The notes under the pieces are model-generated. The model was not told the DNA's origin. It saw only the letters and a program-made list of their open reading frames with translations, and made no database searches. From the NCBI GenBank assembly GCA_902486425.1, contig CABTOK010000004.1, positions 62,001 through 126,000 of the forward strand: DNA of 64,000 nucleotides. Direction: 5' to 3'. Made by a program: the position numbers and the translations under genes. Origin of the DNA: UBA11475 sp902486425 (GTDB taxonomy: Bacteria > Bacillota > Clostridia > Christensenellales > Borkfalkiaceae). Positions 25,936 through 35,958 of the stretch are shown one piece after another. The first letter of the stretch is position 1; the number at the start of each line of letters is the position of its first letter.

Positions 25936-28900
25936 TTATGCTTTGACCTTTAAAATCTTTTCGAGAATAATTCTGCCGACGTCCTGACCGATGGTAACCA
26001 TATCGTTCTGGTTCCAGTGCCAGCTGTCGGTGCCGACCGCTACGTTATTGCCGTTTACCAACTTATTTATATCGAGATGTCCTATCTTGTTGATATAAAC
26101 GTTTTCGTGAGTATTGCAATATTCGTCCTGCATCGCTATAAATGCGTTGTTGGTATTTACCGTACCGGTAGAAGCGTCGCCGGAAGTTCTCGAAATTTCG
26201 CCTATGATGAAGGGAAGGTTCGAAAGGTCTTCGTTCGTTATTGCGCCGAGATCTTTTCTCATATCGGAAATAAGATATTCGAGAGCTACTTTATATTCGT
26301 TCGGACTTCCTTTGTCGGATTCGCCCTGCATCCACCAAACGCCTTTGATATTGATTTCGGTATAGCCGTCCGCTTTGAGTTCGTTTACTCTCTTGGTGAC
26401 CTGCGTAAGAAGATCTCTGTAAAGTCTGCCGGTGAGCGGGTTGTTTTCGTAATTGTAACCTTTTGCTTTAGCGAAAGACGGGGGTACCCAGTTGCCGCCG
26501 ACTGCGTTTTCGCCGCCGAGGTTGTTAAGGAGAGCCGTTCCGCCGTGAGCAAATTTGATTATACCTGCAACTTTTCCGCTTTCTTTATTATAGTAGGAAG
26601 AAAGAACGGTAGACATAGCGGCTTCGGCGCTCATCTTATCGTTTGCGGCGCCCTGACCTACACGGGCAAGTCCCCAGCCGTACTCGTTGGAGCCTACGCT
26701 GGAACCGTTCGTGAACTGAGCTCTGCCGGCATAAAGAACGTTGTTGTTGCCGTATATAAGAGTTTCGTTTAACGCAAGCATGGTGTCGTTGTCGTAAATC
26801 GTGTAACCGGAAGCGTTCGACTGACCTGCTATAACGTAAATATCGATCTGGTTGGACTGTTCGGCAGCCTGAGCTTTAAGAGCGGAGATGAGTTCCGCAT
26901 TCGCAGAAGCGTTGAACTTATAAACTACGCTCTGTTTATTGAGGTTGGCTACGCCTACGCCGCATGCGTTGGTAATAACCGCAACTCTCTTCTTTGCGAC
27001 GAATACGTCGTTCACGAAGAAGTAATAATCGGTACCGTCTCTTACGATTCCGAGTTTAACTCTTTCGGGAAGAGTTTCGCCCAATACGTCGGAGTAGTTC
27101 GCTACCGTTACGGTATTGGAAGCAGACCATTCGTTCGTATAAGTAAGAACTATGCTTTTACCGTAAATGCCTGCGAACACCTTCATTTTGTCGTCCGTTC
27201 CCGTTCCGCTTCCGTCAAGATAGGCGTGTCTCGACGCTATCATTATTCCGGAAAACGCATTGTACGTATTGAGTTTATAAGAGGGAAGTTCGGTATCGAA
27301 ATACGCTTCGGCATAATAGGAAGTGCCGTAAAGTCCTTTGTAATATACATAAGTGTAGCTCGACATGCTTACGGTGTCGCGCTGACCTTCGTATAAAGAC
27401 CAGTTTGCGCCGGAAGCGGCAGTTTCGCTCATATTATTGTAGCTCTTTGCCGTATAGCCGCCGCCGGTTACCCAGCCGCCCATATAAGCGTCCGAAAGGT
27501 AAATATCGACGGAAGCCGTTTTTTCGGAAACGATAACGGACGTTTCGGTTACGTTATTAAGATATTTTGCGGTGATTATATACTTGCCGCCCGTAACGTT
27601 TACGGTGGGAGCAAGGTCTTCGGGAGTTACCGCGGTAACCGCTCCCGTAGTAACGTCGAGAACGGTAAGTTTTACGTCGTTTTTGTTGATGTTAAAGTCG
27701 TTTAATTTATATTCGGTATCGTTAAGTTTAAGCGCGTAGGGTTTTAAGTTAAGAGTCAGAACCGCTTCTATTTTATCGGCAAGAGCAACGCTTACGTTGT
27801 AAACCTTGCCCTTTTCGGGATAGAAGTAAACGCCGTTTTCGTTGTCGTAAACTTTTACCGCTCCCGAATTGCACGAAACCGCATAGTCCGAAATAACTTT
27901 TCCGTCGGGCGCCGTAAATGTAAGGTACACTGCCGAAGAAGCAAATATCGAAGATCCCTCGACTGCTTTTTCGTTCTGAGAGAGCGTGACGACCGAAGAA
28001 TCGCGGTTTATTGTCGCCGTTCCCAAAAAGTCGCCGGCGAATTCGTCGAGAGTTTTTCCGTCGGTGATATATCTTATGTTTTTAGCGATAAACGGATTGT
28101 TCCGGCTTAAATTGTTGTTCGGGTTTACGCATGCGAAACCGAAACCGGAAGCTTCGAATTCGCTTGTTTTGTAAGTAAGTTTGAGTTCGCCGTCTACGAA
28201 TACGAAGTAAACGTTGCCGTAACGAAGAACGCCGAGCTTATAATCGGTGTTGCTCGCGGCTACGTTATTTGCTTTTCCTTCTACGTTGCTTCCGCCCCAA
28301 CCGCCTAAGATCTGCGAGTAAAGGGTGTTGCCGTAGCTTACCGAGAAGGTGAGCTTTTTACCGCCGTTACCTTCGAGGCTTATATTTTCGCAAGCGGGCA
28401 TGATGCCTACCATCGCACCGAGAGCAGCCTGCGGAAAGTGAATATCCGCTTCGATATAAACCTTGTCCGTTCTTTCGCCGTTTCCGATATAAACGTAAGC
28501 GTGGCTCCACATATTGAGAGTATCGCCCGTCGTGTTCCAGGAATTTCCCGCCCATGAAGGAAGATCGCCCGATTTGCCGCCGATGATAACCGGCTGATTT
28601 ACGTAAACGGAATAAGTTTCGTTACCGTCCGTAGTGAAGCTTCCTTTTGCGGTAATTCCCGCAACCGTTACGGTAAACGTGTATTCTCCGCTCGTTATCG
28701 GAAGATAAATAACGCCGTCCTTCATCGAAGCGTATTTGACAACCGTTCCCGCGGCTGTCTTTACTTCCGCCGTCATGGCAGCGTACTGCTCTGCGGTTAT
28801 AGAGTAAATGTTATAATCCTTTCCTAAAAGAGTGGTTTTTTCGGGAAGAACGTTTATGCGGAACATATATTTGAACGTTGCGACAAGTTCCATATCAGAC

Positions 28901-29586
28901 CGAACTCTGTCGGTATCGAAGTTCCATTCTTTATTCGTTTCCTTTACTACCCATTTATCGAATACGTGGGTGAGTCTGAGAGCTTCGGGAACTTCGGGAT
29001 CTTCGGGCTGCGGAATAAGCGAACCGAGAACGTAGCTAACAGGTTCTCCGCCGTTTATTACTACGCTGAACGATTTATCCGTAGAATTGAATTTCGCATA
29101 AAGAACCGTAGTCCCGGTGACTACGTCGGTATCGAAATTCCATTCGTTCTTAAGCTGCGGATCTTTGAACCATCCGGCGAATTCGTAAGTTCTGTACTCG
29201 TCTTCTTTTGTCGGATCCTCGGGTTTGACGAGTTTCGAGCCGTAAGCCGCCGCGAATATGGGGTTCGAGCCTATCTTGATCTGATATTCTCTCAAAGTTT
29301 CGGTGAATTTGGGAACCAGCGAAAGTTTTTCGGTTACTTTGTCTTCCGTAAAGATCCACTTTTCGTCTGTGCCTTCCTTATACCATCCGTCGAACGTATA
29401 TTCGTACTGCGCGGTAGAAGCTTTTTCGGGTGCCTGCGGTTCGGTGAGAAGAGAACCGACCTCCGCTTCGTATTCTACGCCGTCAATCGTAATCTTCGTC
29501 GTTTTGCTGCCGTTCATACAAGCCGTAAGGCAGAAAGCCGAAATTATTACGAGAATAAGCGCCGTAAAAATTCTTGTCTTTTTCAT
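25936..29586 (-). CDS. Large lipoprotein with Listeria-Bacteroides repeats and a C-terminal SGNH carbohydrate esterase domain
   Basis: A 1216-residue exported protein. The N-terminus MKKTRIFTALILVI leads to a lipobox LTAC near residue 23, so it should be lipid-anchored outside the cell. Three beta-grasp Flg_new-type repeats follow (about 30-250; recurring FDGWYK, FAGWFK and FDKWVV, each with a W-F/NFDTD tail). The middle has two lectin-like segments of similar layout. The C-terminal 300 residues form a sialate O-acetylesterase/acetylxylan esterase-like SGNH hydrolase: VIAGQSNASG with the nucleophile Ser, WMQGESDKG, and DSWHWN with the catalytic His. A role in deacetylating host or plant glycans is inferred. 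I start at the ATG with GGAGG, seven codons inside the longer frame. Confidence 0.88.
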   Translation of the reverse strand: MKKTRIFTALILVIISAFCLTACMNGSKTTKITIDGVEYEAEVGSLLTEPQAPEKASTAQYEYTFDGWYKEGTDEKWIFTEDKVTEKLSLVPKFTETLREYQIKIGSNPIFAAAYGSKLVKPEDPTKEDEYRTYEFAGWFKDPQLKNEWNFDTDVVTGTTVLYAKFNSTDKSFSVVINGGEPVSYVLGSLIPQPEDPEVPEALRLTHVFDKWVVKETNKEWNFDTDRVRSDMELVATFKYMFRINVLPEKTTLLGKDYNIYSITAEQYAAMTAEVKTAAGTVVKYASMKDGVIYLPITSGEYTFTVTVAGITAKGSFTTDGNETYSVYVNQPVIIGGKSGDLPSWAGNSWNTTGDTLNMWSHAYVYIGNGERTDKVYIEADIHFPQAALGAMVGIMPACENISLEGNGGKKLTFSVSYGNTLYSQILGGWGGSNVEGKANNVAASNTDYKLGVLRYGNVYFVFVDGELKLTYKTSEFEASGFGFACVNPNNNLSRNNPFIAKNIRYITDGKTLDEFAGDFLGTATINRDSSVVTLSQNEKAVEGSSIFASSAVYLTFTAPDGKVISDYAVSCNSGAVKVYDNENGVYFYPEKGKVYNVSVALADKIEAVLTLNLKPYALKLNDTEYKLNDFNINKNDVKLTVLDVTTGAVTAVTPEDLAPTVNVTGGKYIITAKYLNNVTETSVIVSEKTASVDIYLSDAYMGGWVTGGGYTAKSYNNMSETAASGANWSLYEGQRDTVSMSSYTYVYYKGLYGTSYYAEAYFDTELPSYKLNTYNAFSGIMIASRHAYLDGSGTGTDDKMKVFAGIYGKSIVLTYTNEWSASNTVTVANYSDVLGETLPERVKLGIVRDGTDYYFFVNDVFVAKKRVAVITNACGVGVANLNKQSVVYKFNASANAELISALKAQAAEQSNQIDIYVIAGQSNASGYTIYDNDTMLALNETLIYGNNNVLYAGRAQFTNGSSVGSNEYGWGLARVGQGAANDKMSAEAAMSTVLSSYYNKESGKVAGIIKFAHGGTALLNNLGGENAVGGNWVPPSFAKAKGYNYENNPLTGRLYRDLLTQVTKRVNELKADGYTEINIKGVWWMQGESDKGSPNEYKVALEYLISDMRKDLGAITNEDLSNLPFIIGEISRTSGDASTGTVNTNNAFIAMQDEYCNTHENVYINKIGHLDINKLVNGNNVAVGTDSWHWNQNDMVTIGQDVGRIILEKILKVKA

Positions 29587-29740
29587 TTTAACCTCCGTTT
29601 TATACAAGGAAGATTTTTACATTGTCATTTTTAGCCGTTTACGGAGAATTACCGAATTTTATCCGTAAACGGGCTAATTTAAAACGTTATGTAAAAACCG
29701 TCCGTTTTGCCGCTTTAATTTTAATTGAAACGGTATAATA

Positions 29741-29769
29741 AATATATCGCTTAAATATACGTTTGTCAA
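29741..29769 (-). promoter_or_regulatory. Promoter of the esterase lipoprotein gene
   Basis: Minus strand: TTGACA (29769-29764), 17-nt spacer, TATATT (29746-29741). Expected leader about 148 nt. Confidence 0.7.
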
Positions 29770-29940
29770 TATTATATATTAAAATAGTAAAATAATTATA
29801 AAAATATACAAAAATATAACAACGTTTATGATAAAATTTTTCTAAACTAAAAATAAAAGAGCCGCAAAAAGAGATTTTGCGGGATTGATTTTATAAAAAG
29901 ATAAAGTTTCGTCAAAACCGAACAAACGGGGATCAAAGAA

Positions 29941-29969
29941 TTGCAAAAAACAAATTCTTTTGTTAAAAT
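29941..29969 (+). promoter_or_regulatory. Promoter of tilS-hpt, predicted leaderless
   Basis: TTGCAA (29941-29946), 17-nt spacer, TAAAAT (29964-29969). Six bases separate the -10 from the tilS ATG, the same distance as from the rnpB -10 to its RNA end, so the mRNA should begin at the start codon. Confidence 0.75.
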
Positions 29970-29975
29970 ATTAGT

Positions 29976-31325
29976 ATGTTTATAACTCTTCCCGAAAAAC
30001 TTTATAACACGGTCGTCGGGGTTGCCGTTTCCGGCGGAAAAGATTCGATGGCTCTTTTAAGTTGTCTTTTGAAAGAGCATAAAGGGGAGTTTAAAGAAAT
30101 AGTGGTCGTCAACGTGGAACACGGCATCCGCGGGGAAGAATCGGTTAAAGATTCTGAGTTTGTAAAAGATTTTTGCCTTAAAAACGGCGTAAAATTTTAC
30201 GGCTACAAGGTCGATACCTTAAAACGCGTCGGGATGACGGGAGAATCGGAAGAAGAAGCCGCCCGCAATCTGAGGTACGATTGCTTTTTGAACGCCGTCG
30301 AAACAAAAAAATGCGATTATATTTTAACGGCGCATCATAAAAGCGATTTGACCGAAAGCGTTTTGTTCAACGTTTTCAGGGGGACGGGAATAAAGGGACT
30401 TACGGGTATTCCGTTTATGACGGAACGCGCCGTAAGACCGCTTTTATACACAGACAAGGCGGAGATTGACGCATACGTTGCCGCCGAATCCATACCGTAC
30501 ATTACTGACAAGACGAACTTCGATACAAAATATTCGCGCAATTATTTAAGAGAAAAGATAATTCCCGAGCTCAAAAAACGCTTCCCGTTTTTAGAAGACG
30601 GCGTTTCGAGACTTTCGCATATAGCGGCGGATACCGAATCGTTTATGGACGGATTTGCGGAGAAAAAGGTTTTCTCGGACGAACGCGGATATTATATAAG
30701 TTTAACCGACGAAGAAGCTGTGAATAAAGCCGTTTTTTACCGTGCGGTCATAAAAATACTCAAAAAGCTCGGCGTAAAAAAGGATTACGAGTTAAAACAC
30801 GCCGAAGCGGCGTATTCCCTTATAGATAAACAATCCGGGGCTTCGAGAGATCTTATCGGCAACGTAACCGCCATAAACGAGTATGACAAAATAAGATTTT
30901 TTATAAAGTCCGACGGTGCGAAACCGGAATACGATTTGAAGCCTGCCGACTTGATAAAAAGCTCTTTTGAATTTTCTTACGGTACGGTTTCAATCGAACG
31001 TGTTCAAGGAAACGTTGCCGATTTCACCGAAAATGGCGTGCTGTATGCTTCGTACGAAGTCCTGTCGGGCATAAAAGAATTGAAAATCCGTACGAGAAGA
31101 GACGGCGATTATTTTAAGCCCTATAACGCCGGTACGAAAAAGTTGAACGACTATTTTACGGATAAAAAAATCCCCAGACTTTTAAGGGACGAGATTCCGC
31201 TTCTTGCGGACGGAAACAGAATTTTATGCGTTTTCGGAATACAGATTTCCGACGACGTTAAAATAAAAAATAAATTTGATCAAGCGGAGAAGCTATTCTG
31301 CGCAAAAAAGGAGAAAGATCAATGA
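29976..31325 (+). CDS. tilS: tRNA(Ile)-lysidine synthase TilS
   Basis: A 449-residue TilS. The PP-loop ATP-binding motif VSGGKDSMALL is at about residues 18-28, with HGIRGEES near 48 and ARNLRYDCF near 96; the C-terminal substrate-recognition domain is present (about 350-449, with IRTRRDGDYFKP and DYFTDKKIPRLLRDEIPL in outline). It converts the wobble C of tRNA-Ile(CAT) to lysidine so that it reads AUA, an essential reaction. It overlaps hpt by an ATGA junction. There is no Shine-Dalgarno; a GGGG lies 45 nt upstream, before the promoter. tilS-hpt is a conserved Firmicutes pair; ftsH, their usual third partner, is elsewhere. Confidence 0.96.
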   Translation: MFITLPEKLYNTVVGVAVSGGKDSMALLSCLLKEHKGEFKEIVVVNVEHGIRGEESVKDSEFVKDFCLKNGVKFYGYKVDTLKRVGMTGESEEEAARNLRYDCFLNAVETKKCDYILTAHHKSDLTESVLFNVFRGTGIKGLTGIPFMTERAVRPLLYTDKAEIDAYVAAESIPYITDKTNFDTKYSRNYLREKIIPELKKRFPFLEDGVSRLSHIAADTESFMDGFAEKKVFSDERGYYISLTDEEAVNKAVFYRAVIKILKKLGVKKDYELKHAEAAYSLIDKQSGASRDLIGNVTAINEYDKIRFFIKSDGAKPEYDLKPADLIKSSFEFSYGTVSIERVQGNVADFTENGVLYASYEVLSGIKELKIRTRRDGDYFKPYNAGTKKLNDYFTDKKIPRLLRDEIPLLADGNRILCVFGIQISDDVKIKNKFDQAEKLFCAKKEKDQ

Positions 31326-31861
31326 GCATGCGCGACGATATCGAAAAAGTCCTTATCTCGGAAGAAGAAATACAAGCCAAAGTTAAAGAACTTGCGGTAA
31401 GACTCGACGAAGAATACGCCGATAAAAACCCGCTTGTAATCTGCATATTAAAGGGCAGCATACCCTTCTTTGCGGATCTTATAAAACATATGACTATTCC
31501 GCTTCAGATAGACACCATGTCTATTTCGAGCTACGGAAGCAAAACCACGAGCGGCGAAGTCAAAATGATAAAAGATCTCGACAAGTCCGTCGACGGCAGA
31601 CACGTCATTATAATCGAAGACATTATAGATTCCGGTCATACCCTTTTCTATCTTAAGAACCTTCTTACTCAGCGTCATCCCTCGTCTCTTAAAATATGCA
31701 CTCTTCTCGACAAGTTCGAAAGAAGAGAAGCCGCTATCGAAGCCGATTATAAAGCTTTCGATATAGGCGATTACTTTGTCGTAGGATACGGTCTCGACTA
31801 CGCCGAACGTTACAGAAATTTACCTTACATCGGCATCTTAAAGCCCGAAATTTATTCCTGA
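31322..31861 (+). CDS. hpt: Hypoxanthine phosphoribosyltransferase
   Basis: A 179-residue purine salvage enzyme that makes IMP or GMP from hypoxanthine or guanine and PRPP. The PRPP-binding motif IIIEDIIDSGHTL is at about residues 97-109, the flexible-loop segment SSYGSKTTSGEV at about 66-77, and the C-terminal FVVGYGLDYAERYRNLPYIG near 151-170. It is the second gene of the tilS operon, with AAGGAG inside the end of tilS. A terminator follows. Confidence 0.97.
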   Translation: MSMRDDIEKVLISEEEIQAKVKELAVRLDEEYADKNPLVICILKGSIPFFADLIKHMTIPLQIDTMSISSYGSKTTSGEVKMIKDLDKSVDGRHVIIIEDIIDSGHTLFYLKNLLTQRHPSSLKICTLLDKFERREAAIEADYKAFDIGDYFVVGYGLDYAERYRNLPYIGILKPEIYS

Positions 31862-31901
31862 CGATATGCCGAAAGGGGCTTATTAAAGCGGGAAAAAGAA
31901 A

Positions 31902-31932
31902 AATATCCGCCGGTTCCGGCGGATATTTTTGA
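31902..31932 (+). terminator. Terminator of tilS-hpt
   Basis: Stem AATATCCGCCGG / CCGGCGGATATT, then TTTT. Confidence 0.85.
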
Positions 31933-32089
31933 TATAAAAAACGGTTCCGTAGATCTTGTTTGTTTTCGTGTTTTATTTAACGGTATAAAATACGGTATAA
32001 AATTATGTACGGGAATAAGTCCGTTTCCGTAAAAAGTATAGTCTTCGTACAAGTTTTCGTCAACGGTATAATTTAAATTTCAAAAGCTC

Positions 32090-32118
32090 TTGAAAACGGC
32101 ACGGCGTTATTATATAAT
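32090..32118 (+). promoter_or_regulatory. Promoter of the beta-propeller lipoprotein gene
   Basis: TTGAAA (32090-32095), 17-nt spacer, TATAAT (32113-32118). Confidence 0.75.
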
Positions 32119-32193
32119 TAAATAAACTCAAAAGCAAAAGAAGAAAAAGTCGCAGAATATAGCTTCGTATAACAACAAAAAGGAGACAAATCA

Positions 32194-34107
32194 ATGAGTA
32201 AACGATTTAAAAGGCTGTTTTTATCGACGCTCTTAATCGTACTTTCGTTATGCTTCGTATCAGCGTTCGGCTGTTCCGGAAAAGGCGATGATAACGGCGG
32301 AACCAATACTCAGGAACTCGCGATAGACGAAGGCGATATAGTAAAATCGGTCGGAAACAGAATTTACAAAGTTCAGTCCGACGGAGTTACTGTTTACGAA
32401 GTTTCGGAAGGTGCGGCTACTCTTGTCGCAAGTCTTTCGGATACGAGAAGAATCGTTCCCGTCGAAACGTACGTTACGGACGACAAACTCGTGGTGATAG
32501 CGGGAAAAAGCAACGAAATACTTTCCGAAACCGCAGGGTATTCGGAATATGTAAAAACGAGTTACAGCACGTTAGCCGTTTATTCGTTCGATATAAAAGA
32601 TATTCCCGTTCCCGGTTCTTCGGAGCCCGCTCTCGATCTTTCGGAAAGAATAGAATATCGCTTCGAGATGCCCGCAAGATACATTACTTCGAGATTAAAC
32701 ACAACTACGGGTGAAATGCTTTTTGCTCTTAACTATCCGGAGCTGTCGATTAAGTATACCGAAACCGAAGGTTCGGTAGGCAAAGTCCCGACAATCGCGG
32801 GGATAAACTACTCCGAAGGCAATAAAGACGGACTTACTCGGAAAACGCTTGAAAATCTTTCGCGCATAAAGTTCGCAAGCGAAAATTACGCCGGCAGTAC
32901 GGCTACGCTTTTTATGAAGTTCAACCTTGCGGATTTCGGCGCGGGTTGTGTGATGAGCGGCGTTTACGGCGCGGCGTACGATACTTTATATGTTTCCGAA
33001 AACGGAATTTATCCCGTGTTCCGGGGGAAGAAAAACGGCGCGGCTTCCGGCTGTTTCTTCTCGTTCGGCGAGCTTGAAACTTATGTGTTAAAACTTAATT
33101 CCGCCACGCTTGAAACCGTGAATGCGGTGAATCTTTCCGGTTACACGGTTTACGACAGACAGGCTTTGAAGCAGTTCGACGATAAACTTTACGTCGTATG
33201 TTCGAGAACCAACGGTGCGGGAACTTCGGTCGTTGCGTTTAATGCAAGCGATCTTTCGCTCTGTTCCGAACTCAAAAACATCGCTCCGGACGAAGACGTA
33301 AAATCGGTTTCGTATAAAAAGGAAGCGGACGGAAGACTTTCGTGCCTGATAACCACTTACAGAAACGTAGATCCGCTCTTCAAAGTGGATATAACAGATC
33401 CCGAAAACATGTCGCTTACGGGCGAGCTTTCGGCGATAGGCTACCCGACTTATATACTTAATCTTTGCAAAGAAAACGAAACCGATCCCGACCACAGTTG
33501 CGAGCTGGACGGGCTTTCTGTCGGCATAGGCTACGGCGGAACGGAGCAATCGGCAAACAGGAGAATTCTCAAAGTAACCCTTTACGATACGACAAAATCT
33601 TCGGTAACGGCACTCGATTATCTCACGCTTTCGGGACTTTCTTATGCGGAAGCGATAAGAGACAGCCGCGCGGTGTGCGTGTTCGAAGGCGGTTATTTCG
33701 GTTTCGCGGTTTCGTATTACGGCTCGACTTATTCTGCTGAGGTCGGCAGTCAGGTTTACGATTACGACGATATAAGACAGGCGGTTCTCGTGTTCGGGGT
33801 AAAGGACGGCAAACTCGAAAACATAGCTATGCTTTCTAACTTCGGCGAAGAAGGAACAAGTTCTTATCTTAAAACCGAAGGTTATACCGGCTACGGAATT
33901 TTCAGGCTGTCGGCTACGAGAGCGAGATATATTTCGGGTTACCTTTATGTTCTTTCGGACGGGGCGATTTCGTCCTATAAGGTTAATACGGAAGGTGCGG
34001 TTTCGCTCGAACATGTCGCTTTAATCGATACCGCGCTTAAAAAACTTGCGCCGTATAAAGAAGCTTCCTCGGAGGGCGGCGTTCGGGAAATATCATTTAA
34101 GGAGTAA
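32194..34107 (+). CDS. Secreted beta-propeller domain protein
   Basis: A 637-residue protein with an N-terminal signal peptide (basic start SKRFKRL, hydrophobic core about residues 8-24, then SAFGCSG, a weak lipobox). The opening after the leader, AIDEGDIVKSVGNRIYKVQ (about 43-61), matches the secreted beta-propeller family (PF09826 type) distantly related to WD repeats. About six repeats of a hydrophobic strand with Y/V-rich edges run to the end. Function of the family is unknown, possibly a cell-surface binding protein. The ATG has AAAAGGAG. The DUF4127 gene follows after about 100 nt without an obvious terminator. Confidence 0.82.
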   Translation: MSKRFKRLFLSTLLIVLSLCFVSAFGCSGKGDDNGGTNTQELAIDEGDIVKSVGNRIYKVQSDGVTVYEVSEGAATLVASLSDTRRIVPVETYVTDDKLVVIAGKSNEILSETAGYSEYVKTSYSTLAVYSFDIKDIPVPGSSEPALDLSERIEYRFEMPARYITSRLNTTTGEMLFALNYPELSIKYTETEGSVGKVPTIAGINYSEGNKDGLTRKTLENLSRIKFASENYAGSTATLFMKFNLADFGAGCVMSGVYGAAYDTLYVSENGIYPVFRGKKNGAASGCFFSFGELETYVLKLNSATLETVNAVNLSGYTVYDRQALKQFDDKLYVVCSRTNGAGTSVVAFNASDLSLCSELKNIAPDEDVKSVSYKKEADGRLSCLITTYRNVDPLFKVDITDPENMSLTGELSAIGYPTYILNLCKENETDPDHSCELDGLSVGIGYGGTEQSANRRILKVTLYDTTKSSVTALDYLTLSGLSYAEAIRDSRAVCVFEGGYFGFAVSYYGSTYSAEVGSQVYDYDDIRQAVLVFGVKDGKLENIAMLSNFGEEGTSSYLKTEGYTGYGIFRLSATRARYISGYLYVLSDGAISSYKVNTEGAVSLEHVALIDTALKKLAPYKEASSEGGVREISFKE

Positions 34108-34210
34108 ACAGACGGCAAAACCGCGTTGGCTTGCGTTAAAACTTATTATGCGTGATCCTGAGCGCATGATAAATACGATTATTTTAAAAACAAATTTGGT
34201 GTTAAAATTT

Positions 34211-35710
34211 ATGAAAAAGATAGTGTACTTGCCTTTGGACGAAAGACCGTGCAATTATTCGTTTTGCGGCTTTCTGGCTTCTGAAAACACAGAAATTAAA
34301 CTTATACGCCCGTCCTTGAAAGATTTGGGACTAAAAAAGACGCCCGCCGATTACTCGGCGATTCAAAACTTTTTATCGCGCGAATGTACCGATGCCGATT
34401 ATCTTATTTTAGCGGTGGATATGTTATTATACGGCGGAATAGTTCCGTCGAGATTACATCATCTTTCGCAGGAAGAAATATTTTCGCGCGTGGATTTTAT
34501 CAGGTCTTTGAAGACTGTCAACCCGAAATTGAAAATTTTCGCATTTTCGCTGGTTATGCGCTGTCCGACTTATTCGAGCGGAGAAGAAGAACCCGATTAT
34601 TATGAAACTTACGGGAGAGAAATTTTTCTTTACGGCGTAAACGAACATAAATTTATCGATAAACTTATTACGAAAGAAGAGTACGAAGCCGAAAAAGCTC
34701 GTCTTAACGTTCCCGCAAACGTTATAACCGATTTTGTTTCGAGAAGAAAAATCAACTTGTCGGCTTTACTTAGAACCTTGAAACTTGTCGGACGAGAAAT
34801 CGACGAATTTATCATTTTGCAGGACGACTCCAATCCTTTCGGGTATACTTCGCTCGACCAGAGAGCGGTCAGAGAATTTACCGGAAAAGAGAACATCAAG
34901 ATCGACGTTCATCCCGGTGCGGACGAAGGCGGACTTACGCTTCTTGCAAGAGTTTTGACGAAGATAAAAGGATATTCGCCGAAAATTTATCCGGTTTATC
35001 CGAAAGACGAGTGTAAAAACGTAATTCCTCTCTTTGAAGACAGAGAAGTTTACAAGAGCATAGAAGCGCAGATTAAAAGCGCAGGAGCGATCGTTTCGGA
35101 AGAATTCGACGCGGATATTTTCTTGTTCTGCAATCTGCCGGCAGGAGAAATGCGTAATATAGATAATCCCGGCGGCGCGCAGTACGATAACCGTGATCTG
35201 AAATCCTTTGTCTGTAAGGCGAAGAGACTTTTCGACGAAGGCAAAACCGTTGCGATTGCGGATATAGCGTACAGCAACGGCGGAGATATTGAATTTGCGA
35301 AAATGCTTTCCGAGTCGACGGGACTTTTAAATCTCGGCGGATATGCCGGGTGGAATACTTCGTCCAACACGCTCGGAACGGTCATCTGCCAGGCGATTTT
35401 TTTCCGTTTTTACGGGAATACCGAAACACATCGTTTATTTACAGCCGAAAGAGTGTATGAAGATATTTCATACTGTTCGTATGTTAGGCAATACATGAGC
35501 GAACACGAACTGAAACGGCTCGGATGCACATATTCCGACGCAAAAGAAAGCCACGGCATCGTAGCGGAAAAAGCGGAACAGTTAATTAACGAATTTACAA
35601 AGCGGGAATTTCCGGAAATTTATAACAGATATAAGATTTCTTATTGTTATATGCCATGGATAAGAATGTTTGAAATAGGTCTTATCGTCGAAAAGAGAAC
35701 CGACGCTTGA
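34211..35710 (+). CDS. DUF4127 family protein
   Basis: A 499-residue protein of the DUF4127 family, recognised by the start MKKIVYLPLDERPCNYSF, then ILAVDMLLYGGIVPSRLHH near residues 64-82, a motif QDDSNPFGYTSLDQR near 203-217, and HPGADEGGLTLLARVL near 233-248. Conserved acidic and histidine residues suggest an enzyme acting on carbohydrate or a phosphate compound, but no function is known. A longer frame begins upstream, yet the relic at 7220-7307 preserves exactly this ATG and a GGTG 9 nt before it, which supports the start chosen. No signal peptide, so cytoplasmic. A strong terminator lies at 35898-35931. Confidence 0.87.
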   Translation: MKKIVYLPLDERPCNYSFCGFLASENTEIKLIRPSLKDLGLKKTPADYSAIQNFLSRECTDADYLILAVDMLLYGGIVPSRLHHLSQEEIFSRVDFIRSLKTVNPKLKIFAFSLVMRCPTYSSGEEEPDYYETYGREIFLYGVNEHKFIDKLITKEEYEAEKARLNVPANVITDFVSRRKINLSALLRTLKLVGREIDEFIILQDDSNPFGYTSLDQRAVREFTGKENIKIDVHPGADEGGLTLLARVLTKIKGYSPKIYPVYPKDECKNVIPLFEDREVYKSIEAQIKSAGAIVSEEFDADIFLFCNLPAGEMRNIDNPGGAQYDNRDLKSFVCKAKRLFDEGKTVAIADIAYSNGGDIEFAKMLSESTGLLNLGGYAGWNTSSNTLGTVICQAIFFRFYGNTETHRLFTAERVYEDISYCSYVRQYMSEHELKRLGCTYSDAKESHGIVAEKAEQLINEFTKREFPEIYNRYKISYCYMPWIRMFEIGLIVEKRTDA

Positions 35711-35897
35711 AACGGATACGAAACAGAGCGAACGATATAAATAATTATAACGGGGGTACTTTGTCGGAGATCTCCGCTGCTTTCCGGATAATAAATCCGG
35801 AAACCGACTGTAAGAATATTTTCATTATATTAAAACGTCTGACGTATTAAAAGAGCGTTAAAAGGTAAAATTTTTTCGAAATTATAAACACGGCAAA

Positions 35898-35931
35898 GGG
35901 CTTGCGATTTTTAGTCGCAAGCCCTGTTTTT
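35898..35931 (+). terminator. Terminator of the DUF4127 gene
   Basis: Stem GGGCTTGCGA / TCGCAAGCCC with a 7-nt loop, then TGTTTTT. Confidence 0.85.
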
Positions 35932-35958
35932 ATGTTAAAAAAGTTCTGAATCTTTAAT

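Noticed and set aside
34046..34210. N-terminal extension of the DUF4127 protein
   Set aside because: The relic at 7220 preserves only from the inner ATG, and the extension is basic and not family-like.
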